Below, one piece after another: positions 6,227-12,745 of a DNA stretch of 13,391 nt. This DNA is from an uncultured Collinsella sp. (lineage in GTDB: Bacteria > Actinomycetota > Coriobacteriia > Coriobacteriales > Coriobacteriaceae). The notes beneath the pieces are model-generated. The model worked only from the letters and a program-made list of their open reading frames with translations. It did not search any database and had not been told where the DNA came from. The DNA is taken from the NCBI GenBank assembly GCA_902494555.1, contig CABUTR010000040.1, positions 1 through 13,391 on the forward strand. Direction: 5' to 3'. The position numbers and the translations under genes are program-made. How positions within the stretch are numbered: position 1 is the stretch's first letter; each line of letters opens with the position of its first letter.

Positions 6227-7011
6227 TCAAGATTAAGTCTGCAACGCAAATCGAGCAGATGAAGAAGGCAGGAGCGCTATCTAAGATGGCGCTCCGCCAC
6301 GTTGGAGCCATGGTACGCCCCGGCGTTTCGACTTTTGAGCTCGATCAGCTCGCGGAGCAGATTATCCGCATGCATGGCGGTACCCCGGCCTTTAAGGGTT
6401 ACGGTGGGTTCCCAGGGACCATTTGCGCATCGATTAACGATGCCGTGGTCCACGGTATTCCCAATCCCGACATGATCCTGCGCGATGGCGATATCATCTC
6501 CATCGATACGGGAGCCGTTGTCGACGGTTGGGTCGGCGATAACGCTTGGACGTTTTTCGTCGGCACCCCCACGCCCGAGGCCAAGGCCCTGTGCGAGGTG
6601 ACGCGCGATTGCCTTAAGGCTGCCATCGAGCAGGCTGTCCCCGGTAACCATATCGGGGATGTTGGCTATGCCGTTCAGTCCCTCGCCGAGTCTCACGGTT
6701 ACGGCGTGCTTCGTGACTATGTGGGCCATGGCATTGGCCGCGTGATGCATGAGGACCCCAACGTTCCTAACTATGGAAAGAAGGGGAGGGGCGTTCGCCT
6801 CCAGGCCGGAATGGTCATTGCCATCGAGCCGATGGTTACGATGGGTTCCAACCATGTGAGCACGGGCTCCGACGGTTGGATTGTTACGACCAACGACCAC
6901 CTGCCCGCCGCGCACTACGAGAACACCGTTGCCATTACCAATGACGGTCCGGTGATTCTCACCACGGATGCCCAGGGTGCTTGGTGTTCGCTCCAAGGCG
7001 GAGAAATGTAA
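6223..7011 (+). CDS. map: Methionine aminopeptidase, type I
   Basis: This metalloenzyme removes the initiator methionine from nascent proteins in the cytoplasm. The 262-residue product has the complete dinuclear metal site of the family: Asp95 (SIDTG), Asp106 (VGDNA), His169 (GHGIG), Glu202 (AIEPM) and Glu233 (YENT), with the catalytic-region His77 (VVHGIP) and His176 (MHEDP). It lacks an N-terminal zinc-finger or SH3-binding extension. The ATG overlaps the adk stop (ATGA), so translation is coupled. A gap of about 100 bases then separates it from infA. The C-terminal tail after the last strand is a few residues longer than in E. coli and has no recognisable motif. Confidence 0.97.
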   Translation: MIKIKSATQIEQMKKAGALSKMALRHVGAMVRPGVSTFELDQLAEQIIRMHGGTPAFKGYGGFPGTICASINDAVVHGIPNPDMILRDGDIISIDTGAVVDGWVGDNAWTFFVGTPTPEAKALCEVTRDCLKAAIEQAVPGNHIGDVGYAVQSLAESHGYGVLRDYVGHGIGRVMHEDPNVPNYGKKGRGVRLQAGMVIAIEPMVTMGSNHVSTGSDGWIVTTNDHLPAAHYENTVAITNDGPVILTTDAQGAWCSLQGGEM

Positions 7012-7047
7012 CAAGTTCCACTTAGATGTGGAGCCATTACGAAGATA

Positions 7048-7076
7048 TTACGATACGTGCATACGTATTGTAGAAT
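7048..7076 (+). promoter_or_regulatory. Possible internal promoter before infA
   Basis: TAGAAT (7071-7076) matches five of six bases of a -10 box. The -35 position at 17-base spacing is TTACGA (7048-7053), matching only three of six. The map-infA gap is AT-richer than its surroundings, which is compatible with a promoter. A small hairpin TCCAC/GTGGA lies just upstream (about 7017-7032). The evidence is weak. Confidence 0.3.
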
Positions 7077-7115
7077 ACTCAATCGCTGTCGTTTTCTAGA
7101 GAAAGATGATTGCTT

Positions 7116-7334
7116 GTGAAGAAGGAAGACGCAATTGAGCTCGAGGGTACGGTAAAGGAACCGCTGCCCAACGCCATGTTTAAGGTCGAGCTCGAGAACG
7201 GTCATTCGGTTCTGTGCAACATTTCTGGCAAGATCCGAATGAATTACATCCGTATTCTCCCCGGTGACAGGGTTGTCGTGGAGCTTTCCCCGTACGACCT
7301 GACCCGCGGCCGCATCACCTATCGCTACAAATAG
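7116..7334 (+). CDS. infA: Translation initiation factor IF-1
   Basis: IF-1 binds the 30S A site and works with IF-2 and IF-3 during initiation. The product is a single S1/OB-fold domain: MKKEDAIELEGTVKEPLPNA, FKVELENGHSVLCNISGKIR, NYIRILPGDRVVVELSPYDL and a final GRITYRYK, all typical. The GTG at 7116 gives exactly 72 residues, the usual IF-1 length. An in-frame TTG at 7110 would add two residues. Neither has a strong Shine-Dalgarno sequence; the purine stretch GAGAAAG (7099-7105) is 10 bases from the GTG. The exact start is therefore uncertain, but the identity is not. The weak initiation region contrasts with its ribosomal neighbours. Confidence 0.95.
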   Translation: MKKEDAIELEGTVKEPLPNAMFKVELENGHSVLCNISGKIRMNYIRILPGDRVVVELSPYDLTRGRITYRYK

Positions 7335-7484
7335 CGGCACGCATACACGCACTCCATTTCCGACTGCAGGCTTAGCTCAACCTACGGTCGGATTGTGTGT
7401 GAAGACCAGCCATAGTTTTAAACGCCTGCGGCTGGGCGAGTAGATAGTAGGGAAGTAGTTTGAGCGCTACCGAAAGGAAGAACG
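7335..7484 (+). other. infA-rpmJ intergenic region with two stem-loops
   Basis: This 150-base gap has no ORF. It can form one hairpin from TCCGACTG (7359-7366) with CGGTCGGA (7385-7392), eight pairs with one wobble and further inner pairs. A second forms from CCAGCC (7406-7411) with GGCTGG (7430-7435), six pairs around 18 bases. Neither has a T-run. The length and structures would fit a leader for the rpmJ-rpsM-rpsK-rpsD-rpoA-rplQ group (the alpha operon), but no promoter is convincing. Confidence 0.4.
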
Positions 7485-7598
7485 ATGAAGGTACGTCCTT
7501 CGGTCAAGAAGATGTGCGATAAGTGCAAAATCATTAGGCGCCATGGCAAGGTCCTCGTCATTTGCGAGAACCCCCGTCATAAGCAGCGTCAGGGTTAA
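7485..7598 (+). CDS. rpmJ: 50S ribosomal protein L36, zinc-binding type
   Basis: The 37-codon frame runs MKVRPSVKKMCDKCKIIRRH to HKQRQG and is the complete L36. It is the smallest protein of the large subunit and folds around one zinc ion. The ligands are Cys11, Cys14, Cys27 and His32, so this is the zinc-containing (C+) form. The ATG has AAAGGA (7473-7478) at a 6-base spacing. It sits between infA and rpsM as in most bacteria, with 14 bases to rpsM. Confidence 0.96.
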   Translation: MKVRPSVKKMCDKCKIIRRHGKVLVICENPRHKQRQG

Positions 7599-7612
7599 GA
7601 GAGGAGACTACG

Positions 7613-7987
7613 TTGGCCCGTATTAATGGTGTCGACCTCCCGCGTGAGAAGCGCGTTGAGATCGGTCTGACCTACATTTACGGCATCGGCCGCACCACTG
7701 CGACGAAGATCTGCGTCGAGTGCAACGTTAACGTGGATACGCGCGTTAAGGACCTCACCGAGGATGAGGTTAACGCCATCCGCGATTATATCGATAAGAA
7801 CCAGATCATGGTTGAGGGCGACCTCCGCCGTGAGCGCAACCAGAACGTCAAGCGCCTTATGGACATCGGCTGCAACCGCGGCCTTCGTCACCGCAAGGGC
7901 CTCCCGGTCCGCGGCCAGCGCACCCACACTAACGCTCGTACCCGCAAGGGCCCGAAGCGTCAGATCGGTGCTAAGAAGAAGAAATAA
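7613..7987 (+). CDS. rpsM: 30S ribosomal protein S13
   Basis: S13 lies in the 30S head, forms intersubunit bridges with L5 and contacts the P-site tRNA through its tail. The 124-residue product has the family pattern: MARINGVDLPREKRVEIGLT, YIYGIGRTTATKIC (helix-hairpin-helix region), then GLRHRKGLPVRGQRTHTNAR and a lysine-rich end. The start codon is TTG, supported by AGAGGAG (7600-7606) six bases upstream and by the universally conserved MARI start. TTG is an unusual choice for so highly expressed a gene. Confidence 0.96.
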   Translation: MARINGVDLPREKRVEIGLTYIYGIGRTTATKICVECNVNVDTRVKDLTEDEVNAIRDYIDKNQIMVEGDLRRERNQNVKRLMDIGCNRGLRHRKGLPVRGQRTHTNARTRKGPKRQIGAKKKK

Positions 7988-8001
7988 GGAGCGCTAGATA
8001 G

Positions 8002-8406
8002 ATGGCTACTGCTAAGAAGAACGTTCGCGCTGCCCGTCTGAAGCGCGCGGACCGTAAGAACATTTCCGTGGGCCAGGCTCACATTCGTTCTACGTTCAAC
8101 AACACGATCGTTTCGATCACCGATCCCCAGGGCAACGTCATTTCCTGGAAGTCGGCTGGCCAGGTGGGCTTCAAGGGCTCCCGTAAGTCCACGCCGTTCG
8201 CTGCCCAGATGGCTGCCGAGGCTGCTGCCAAGCAGGCCATGGAGCACGGTATGAAGAAGGTTTCCGTCTTCGTCAAGGGCCCCGGCTCCGGTCGTGAGAC
8301 CGCCATCCGCTCCCTCCAGGCTGCTGGCCTCGAGGTCTCGAGCATCCAGGACAAGACCCCCATCCCGCACAACGGCTGCCGCCCCAAGAAGCGTCGCCGC
8401 GTGTAA
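8002..8406 (+). CDS. rpsK: 30S ribosomal protein S11
   Basis: S11 forms part of the 30S platform near the mRNA exit (Shine-Dalgarno cleft). The 134-residue product has HIRSTFNNTIVSITDPQGNV, WKSAGQVGFKGSRKSTPFAA, VKGPGSGRETAIRSLQAAGL and the invariant end HNGCRPKKRRRV. AAGGAG (7986-7991) overlaps the rpsM stop and lies 10 bases before the ATG. The order rpsM-rpsK-rpsD-rpoA-rplQ is the standard alpha operon. Confidence 0.97.
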   Translation: MATAKKNVRAARLKRADRKNISVGQAHIRSTFNNTIVSITDPQGNVISWKSAGQVGFKGSRKSTPFAAQMAAEAAAKQAMEHGMKKVSVFVKGPGSGRETAIRSLQAAGLEVSSIQDKTPIPHNGCRPKKRRRV

Positions 8407-8425
8407 CTGAAAGGATCGTATCAAT

Positions 8426-9022
8426 ATGGCAATCGACAGGACTCCTGTTCTTAAGCGCTGCCGTCAGCTCGGGATCGATCCCGCTGAGCTCGGTTACAGC
8501 AGCAAGAAGGAATCTATCCGTCAGCCCAAGCGCCGTCGCAAGGAATCTGAGTACGGCATGCAGCTGCGCGAGAAGCAGAAGGTCAAGTTTATCTATGGCG
8601 TTCTGGAGAAGCAGTTCCACGGCTACTTCAACAAGGCCCGCAAGATGAACGGCGTCACCGGTGAGAACCTCATGATCATCCTTGAGTCTCGCCTCGACAA
8701 CGTCGTCTTCCGTCTTGGCTTCGCCCGTACCCGCAAAGAGGCTCGTCAGTCCGTCCGTCACGGTCACTTCACCGTGAACGGCAAGCGCGTGGACATCCCG
8801 TCCTACCGCGTCAAGGCCGGCGACGTCGTCGCTGTCGGCGAGAAGTTCCGTGACCTCCTCCCCATCAAGGAGGCCCTGATTTCCTCCGAGCGCTTTGAGG
8901 TCCCTGGCTGGCTCGAGGTCGATATCGAGAAGCTGTCTGGTAACGTGCTCGCTCTGCCGACGCGTGAGCAGATCAGCGGTGATATCAACGAGCAGCTCAT
9001 CGTCGAGCTCTACTCTAAGTAG
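8426..9022 (+). CDS. rpsD: 30S ribosomal protein S4, zinc-free type
   Basis: S4 starts assembly of the 30S body and guards the mRNA entry site. In E. coli it represses the alpha operon. The 198-residue product has a basic N-terminal region and a clear S4 RNA-binding domain (about residues 86-150; SRLDNVVFRLGFARTRKEAR, then GHFTVNGKRVDIPSYRVKAG). The N-terminal zinc cluster of four cysteines found in C+ S4 proteins is missing: only Cys12 remains. This is therefore the C- form, while S14 and L36 in the same cluster keep zinc. The ATG uses GAAAGGA (8409-8415) at a 10-base spacing. Confidence 0.96.
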   Translation: MAIDRTPVLKRCRQLGIDPAELGYSSKKESIRQPKRRRKESEYGMQLREKQKVKFIYGVLEKQFHGYFNKARKMNGVTGENLMIILESRLDNVVFRLGFARTRKEARQSVRHGHFTVNGKRVDIPSYRVKAGDVVAVGEKFRDLLPIKEALISSERFEVPGWLEVDIEKLSGNVLALPTREQISGDINEQLIVELYSK

Positions 9023-9054
9023 TCCATCCGGGCTGCTGAGGCTGGAGGTAATAC

Positions 9055-9996
9055 ATGTCAGAATTCATTAGGCCTCAGGTTCAGGTCGAAGAGATCAACG
9101 AGACGTCTGCTCGTGTCTCCGTCGAGCCGCTCGAGCGTGGTTACGGCGATACGCTGGGTAACTCCCTTCGTCGCGTTCTTCTGTCCTCGCTCGAGGGTGC
9201 CGCCGTCGAGGCTATTCAGATCGATGGTGCGCAGCACGAGTTCATGACCATCCCTAACATGGTCGAGGATGTCACCGACATCGTCCTGAATGTCAAGGGT
9301 CTTGTCTTCAGGGCTCTCGGCACGACCGACGAGGCGACCGCCACCATCTCGGTTGACGGCCCCTGCGAGGTCACCGGTGCGGACTTCTTTATTCCGTCCG
9401 AGTTTGAGCTGGTCAACCCCGAGCAGCACATTGCTACGCTCACCGAGGGTGGCCATCTCACCATGTGCATGCGCATCGGCTATGGCCGCGGCTATGTTTC
9501 TGGCGAGGCCAACAAGCGCGACAACGATCCCATCGGTGTGATCCACGTCGACTCGCTGTACTCGCCGGTTTCCCGTTGCGCCAAGCTCGTTGAGGCTTGC
9601 CGTGTCGGTCAGCACACCGACTACGACCGCCTTGTCCTCGAGATCGAGACCAACGGCTCCATCGCCCCGCGCGACGCCGTGGTCCAGGCTGCCAATATCA
9701 TCAACCAGCATATGGCCGCCTTTATGAACCTTGCCGAGACCCCCGAGGTCGAGGAGGAGGCTTCGATCTTCGCTCCCGAGGTCACCAACGACAACGCCGA
9801 GCTGGACAAGCAGATCGAGGATCTGGACCTTTCCGTCCGTTCCTACAACTGCCTTAAGCGCGCCAGCATTCACTCGGTCCGTCAACTCGTTGAGTTCTCG
9901 GAGAACGATCTGCTCAACATCCGTAACTTCGGTGTTAAGTCGATCGAGGAAGTGAAGGACAAGCTTGAGTCCATGGGCCTGAGCCTGAAGGCTTAA
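9055..9996 (+). CDS. rpoA: DNA-directed RNA polymerase subunit alpha
   Basis: The alpha dimer is the scaffold for beta and beta-prime assembly, and its C-terminal domain contacts UP elements and activators. The 313-residue product fits the family. The N-terminal domain (about 1-230) has EPLERGYGDTLGNSLRRVLL and SSLEGAAVEAI, the dimerisation region. An acidic linker (EVEEEASIFAPE) leads to the C-terminal domain from about residue 245. There VRSYNCLKRASIHSV keeps Arg262, the equivalent of the DNA-binding Arg265 of E. coli, followed by the helix-hairpin-helix NIRNFGVKSIEEVKDKL. The ATG follows GGAGG (9044-9048) by 6 bases. It lies between rpsD and rplQ, as expected. Confidence 0.98.
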   Translation: MSEFIRPQVQVEEINETSARVSVEPLERGYGDTLGNSLRRVLLSSLEGAAVEAIQIDGAQHEFMTIPNMVEDVTDIVLNVKGLVFRALGTTDEATATISVDGPCEVTGADFFIPSEFELVNPEQHIATLTEGGHLTMCMRIGYGRGYVSGEANKRDNDPIGVIHVDSLYSPVSRCAKLVEACRVGQHTDYDRLVLEIETNGSIAPRDAVVQAANIINQHMAAFMNLAETPEVEEEASIFAPEVTNDNAELDKQIEDLDLSVRSYNCLKRASIHSVRQLVEFSENDLLNIRNFGVKSIEEVKDKLESMGLSLKA

Positions 9997-10026
9997 TGCT
10001 TCGCATATTTGAGGAGAAACTAGACC

Positions 10027-10494
10027 ATGCGTCACAACGTTAAGAAGGGCCTGAAGCTCGGCACCGATGCGAGCCACACCAAGGCCATGAAGAAGAGCCT
10101 TGCTAAGGCCCTCTTCGAGAACGACCGCATCAAGACCACCGAGACCCGCGCTAAGGCGCTGCGTTCGGTCGTCGACCCGATCATCACTTGGGCCAAGAAG
10201 GGCGACCTGCACTCTCGTCGTCTGGCTATCGCCAAGCTCGGCGATAAGCAGCTCGTTGCCGAGATCTTCGACAAGGCTGCTCAGGGCATGTGGCAGGACC
10301 GCAACGGCGGTTACACCCGCATCATGAAGCTCGGTAACCGTAAGGGCGACAACGCCCCCATCGTTATCATGGAGCTCGTCACCGAGCCTTGCACGCCTAA
10401 GGCCAAGAAGGCTGCTCCGGCCCCCAAGAAGGCCGCTGCTCCCAAGAAGGTCGAGGCTGTCGAGGAGACTGCTGCCGAGGAGAGCGCTGAGTAG
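10027..10494 (+). CDS. rplQ: 50S ribosomal protein L17 with low-complexity C-terminal tail
   Basis: L17 lies near the peptide exit tunnel of the large subunit. Residues 1-119 are the conserved domain (MRHNVKKGLKLGTDASHTKA, ALFENDRIKTTETRAKALR, GGYTRIMKLGNRKGDNA, IVIMELV). Residues 121-155 form an extra tail that is rich first in Lys/Ala/Pro and then in Glu/Ala. Such tails occur in actinobacterial L17 proteins and are probably disordered. The ATG has GAGGAG (10011-10016) 10 bases upstream. It is the last gene of the cluster and is followed directly by an intrinsic terminator. Confidence 0.97.
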   Translation: MRHNVKKGLKLGTDASHTKAMKKSLAKALFENDRIKTTETRAKALRSVVDPIITWAKKGDLHSRRLAIAKLGDKQLVAEIFDKAAQGMWQDRNGGYTRIMKLGNRKGDNAPIVIMELVTEPCTPKAKKAAPAPKKAAAPKKVEAVEETAAEESAE

Positions 10495-10520
10495 ACATTC
10501 CGTCTGCATAGGCTATATTC

Positions 10521-10551
10521 GAGGGGTACGTTCGCGTACCCCTCTTTTTTT
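10521..10551 (+). terminator. Intrinsic terminator of the ribosomal/rpoA operon
   Basis: GAGGGGTACG (10521-10530) pairs perfectly with CGTACCCCTC (10535-10544) around a TTCG tetraloop. Seven T residues (10545-10551) follow at once. This is a textbook rho-independent terminator 26 bases after the rplQ stop and marks the end of the long transcript. Confidence 0.95.
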
Positions 10552-10586
10552 GTCGCGATACCGTTGCTTGTTTGTTGGGAGCGCCC

Positions 10587-11411
10587 ATGACTGCGCCGTC
10601 TGATTTCAATTCGATTTCCGAGCTTGACGCCACACTCGTATTTCGCGTGGCCTATGATGGCTCGTCGTATAGCGGATTTGCCGAGCAGCCGGGACAGACG
10701 ACGGTTTCGGGTGAGCTACGTCGAGCCATCGAGACGCTGCTTCGCCGCCCGATCGATCTGACGTGCGCGGGGCGTACCGATGCCGGCGTGCATGCCGTGG
10801 CTCAGTACATCAGCGTGCCCGTAACGGACGCTGAGCTCGCTTGTACGCGCCGTAGGTGGCTGCGGGCTATGGATGCCCTGCTGCCCAAAGATATCGCCAT
10901 TAACGAGGTCTACAAGGCCCGTAAAGGCTTTTCTGCGCGTTTTGACGCGCGTTCCCGTACGTATACATACCGCATTGCCGATCGAGATGCGCGCCCTGTG
11001 CTGTCCCGCGGTGTCGTGTGGTGGCATCGCTATCCCTTGGATGTTGAGGCTATGTCTGCTGCCTGCCCCGCACTGCTGGGCGAGCAGGACTTTAAAAGCT
11101 TTTGCAAGGTTGCTTCGGCCGTTGGCAAGCCCACGCATCGCTGCGTGATGCGTGCCGAATTTGGCCATGAGGTTGCGTTTGGCGAGGACATTCTGACGTT
11201 CACCATCGAGGGCAATGCGTTTCTGCATTCGATGGTCCGTACGATTGTGGGCACACTTGTCGAGATTGGCATGCATCGCCGTGAACCCGAGTGGATGCGC
11301 GAGGTCATCGATGCTTGCGACCGTACCGCTGCGGGCCCCACGGCTCCTGCCTGCGGCCTTACGTTTATGGGCGTGGATTACGATCCCGCCGAGCTTGTCG
11401 TGCTTGACTAG
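10587..11411 (+). CDS. truA: tRNA pseudouridine(38-40) synthase TruA
   Basis: TruA isomerises uridines 38-40 in the anticodon arm of many tRNAs. The 274-residue product has the catalytic motif CAGRTDAGVHA with Asp65 as nucleophile, the segment FSARFDARSRTYTYRI (115-130), and the C-terminal GNAFLHSMVRTIVGTLVEIG. I chose ATG 10587, which has GGGAG (10577-10581) five bases upstream. An in-frame TTG at 10572 would add five residues and overlap that Shine-Dalgarno site. It is often found just behind rplQ in bacteria, but here the strong terminator in between means it needs readthrough or a weak promoter that I cannot identify. Codon use is less biased than in the ribosomal genes. Confidence 0.95.
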   Translation: MTAPSDFNSISELDATLVFRVAYDGSSYSGFAEQPGQTTVSGELRRAIETLLRRPIDLTCAGRTDAGVHAVAQYISVPVTDAELACTRRRWLRAMDALLPKDIAINEVYKARKGFSARFDARSRTYTYRIADRDARPVLSRGVVWWHRYPLDVEAMSAACPALLGEQDFKSFCKVASAVGKPTHRCVMRAEFGHEVAFGEDILTFTIEGNAFLHSMVRTIVGTLVEIGMHRREPEWMREVIDACDRTAAGPTAPACGLTFMGVDYDPAELVVLD

Positions 11412-11419
11412 GGGAGGGT

Positions 11420-11438
11420 TCGACGCGTCGTGCGTCGA
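11420..11438 (+). other. Short inverted repeat after truA
   Basis: TCGACGC (11420-11426) and GCGTCGA (11432-11438) form a perfect 7-bp stem with a 5-base loop, nine bases after the truA stop. No T-run follows, so this is not a standard terminator. The rest of the 161-base gap to the next gene shows no clear promoter or ORF. Confidence 0.4.
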
Positions 11439-11572
11439 CACCTGCCATCTGTGGGCTGCGCGTGTGCAACATCTGTTCTTGGCGTGCAATGCAACCGGTG
11501 TCTCATTGCTTTTATTGCCGGGGTGTACCATGAACCACGGTTTGATTCATTGCTGTCGAGAGGACGGATAAT

Positions 11573-12613
11573 TTGGTTCGACGTGGCTCGCATCCGCGAC
11601 TTTCGGTGATCCTTGTGGTAGAAGGTTCGCCCAGCTATGCGATGCGTGCGCTCGAGAGTATCCAGAACCAAGACCTCTACGATTTGCAGATTGTCGTTGT
11701 CTGTCGCGATGCTGCGCCCGGTGTGCGCCGTTCGCTTCAAGTTGCTGCCGACAGGGACATTCATATTGATTTGATTGACGTCGAGGACGCGACGCGCGGC
11801 GCGTGTCTTCGTGCCGGTTTTGCTGCCTCGCGCGGCTCTCAAATCATCGCCATGAACGCCGATGAGTGGTTTGCTCCGCAGTCCCTTTCCAAGATGGTCG
11901 ATATCGCGTGCGATACTGCGGCAGACATAGTGTTCCCTACGGTGTCGCTCGACCGCTATGATGCGCATCGAGAGCGCCATTCGCGCGTCTTGGATGCTGC
12001 CTCTATTGTCATTGAAGACAAGTCTTCGATGGTGACCGGGCTGCCCCAGCTGATTTTAGGCGGCCTAGTCGTTCAGACCTCTGGCGTGATGTATAGCCGT
12101 CTGCTGTTTGAGGCATGCCTGTCACACGGCAAGGCGTACCGTACGGTTGAGTTTATGGCATATGCGCTCTCGCAGGCGCAGCGCGTCTCCGGCTGCGGCG
12201 ACGCTTGTTTCCACGCGGTGGCGCCTAAGCTTACAGATGCCTTTGATCCCACCATGTATGCTAGGGTAGCCGATGACACCCGAGCGCTCGACGAGCTTGC
12301 GGACTCACTCTCGGAAGCAGATAGCGGTGGTCGGCTCAAGCTGGCAAGCCAAAAGTTCTACTTTGCCGGACTGGTCGCCTGCATTGAGAATTTGTGTCTG
12401 AGCCCGCATGGGGTGTCGTCAATCGAGCGTTCCGCCCGCATGCGTGATATGCTCGAGGCGCCTCGAACCCGTCAGATGGTCGCCGCGCTCAAGGATAACC
12501 ATCGGGGACTCGGTCTGTTGTTTGGGCCGATCGCCAGCGCCAAGCCCGCGCGCTGCGTGATGTGTGCGCATCTGGCAGCTTTTCTTAACCGGACGGGCGC
12601 AAAAACCGCCTAA
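11573..12613 (+). CDS. GT-A-fold (family 2-like) glycosyltransferase, degenerate active-site motif
   Basis: The N-terminal third of this 346-residue protein resembles family 2 glycosyltransferases: RLSVILVVEGSPSYAMRALE, SIQNQDLYDLQIVVV and AGFAASRGSQIIAMNADEWF. In typical members the first segment ends in paired Asp residues and the last carries a metal-binding DxD. Here the equivalents are Cys44-Arg45-Asp46 and Asn95-Ala96-Asp97-Glu98, so nucleotide-sugar binding may be altered or lost. The C-terminal part (about 150-346) has no domain I recognise, and no membrane segment stands out. The TTG start has GAGAGGA (11558-11564) eight bases upstream and gives the right N-terminus for the fold. Family members usually build cell-surface polysaccharides; the substrate here is unknown. 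It stands alone between truA and argR. Confidence 0.7.
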   Translation: MVRRGSHPRLSVILVVEGSPSYAMRALESIQNQDLYDLQIVVVCRDAAPGVRRSLQVAADRDIHIDLIDVEDATRGACLRAGFAASRGSQIIAMNADEWFAPQSLSKMVDIACDTAADIVFPTVSLDRYDAHRERHSRVLDAASIVIEDKSSMVTGLPQLILGGLVVQTSGVMYSRLLFEACLSHGKAYRTVEFMAYALSQAQRVSGCGDACFHAVAPKLTDAFDPTMYARVADDTRALDELADSLSEADSGGRLKLASQKFYFAGLVACIENLCLSPHGVSSIERSARMRDMLEAPRTRQMVAALKDNHRGLGLLFGPIASAKPARCVMCAHLAAFLNRTGAKTA

Positions 12614-12619
12614 ACGGCT

Positions 12620-12657
12620 CATTTCGAAACAAATTTGCATAGAATTGTTTCGAAATG
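12620..12657. promoter_or_regulatory. Perfect 13-bp inverted repeat between glycosyltransferase gene and argR
   Basis: CATTTCGAAACAA (12620-12632) and its exact reverse complement (12645-12657) are separated by 12 bases. Each arm also contains TTTCGAAA, itself an 8-bp palindrome, so the site can be read as two operators with centres 26 bp apart. It starts six bases after the stop codon and has no T-run after it, which argues against a simple terminator. It could be a two-site operator or an mRNA 3'-end hairpin. Confidence 0.55.
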
Positions 12658-12697
12658 CGTTCTTATACACAAAAGCCTTCAAATAGCGTTAAACTAT

Positions 12698-12712
12698 TCA
12701 ATCACTGATTGA
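12698..12712. promoter_or_regulatory. Candidate operator upstream of argR
   Basis: TCAATCACTGATTGA is a perfect 7+1+7 palindrome ending 33 bases before the argR ATG. ArgR/AhrC boxes in other bacteria are imperfect 18-bp palindromes with TGAAT/ATTCA half-sites. The left flank here reads ATTCAA, so the match is partial. Autoregulation by ArgR is a reasonable guess, but another regulator is possible. Confidence 0.4.
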
Positions 12713-12745
12713 TTGTCTCCGCCATCTTTTGGAGAGAGGGTTTGT

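Noticed and set aside
7393..7421. Possible promoter TTGTGT with TTTTAA before rpmJ
   Set aside because: The -10 matches only three of six bases; no better hexamer pair at 16-18 spacing was found in the gap.
11506..11531. TTGCTT and TACCAT as a promoter for the glycosyltransferase-like gene
   Set aside because: The spacing is only 14 bases and the -10 match is poor.
11215..11571. Plus-strand ORF overlapping the end of truA and the following gap
   Set aside because: Most of it is truA in another frame, its codon use is not like the neighbours and no ribosome binding site precedes it.
12640..12695. argR promoter hexamers (TAGAAT, TTATAC, TAAACT)
   Set aside because: None of these -10-like boxes has an acceptable -35 at 16-18 bases, so no promoter is annotated although one must exist nearby.
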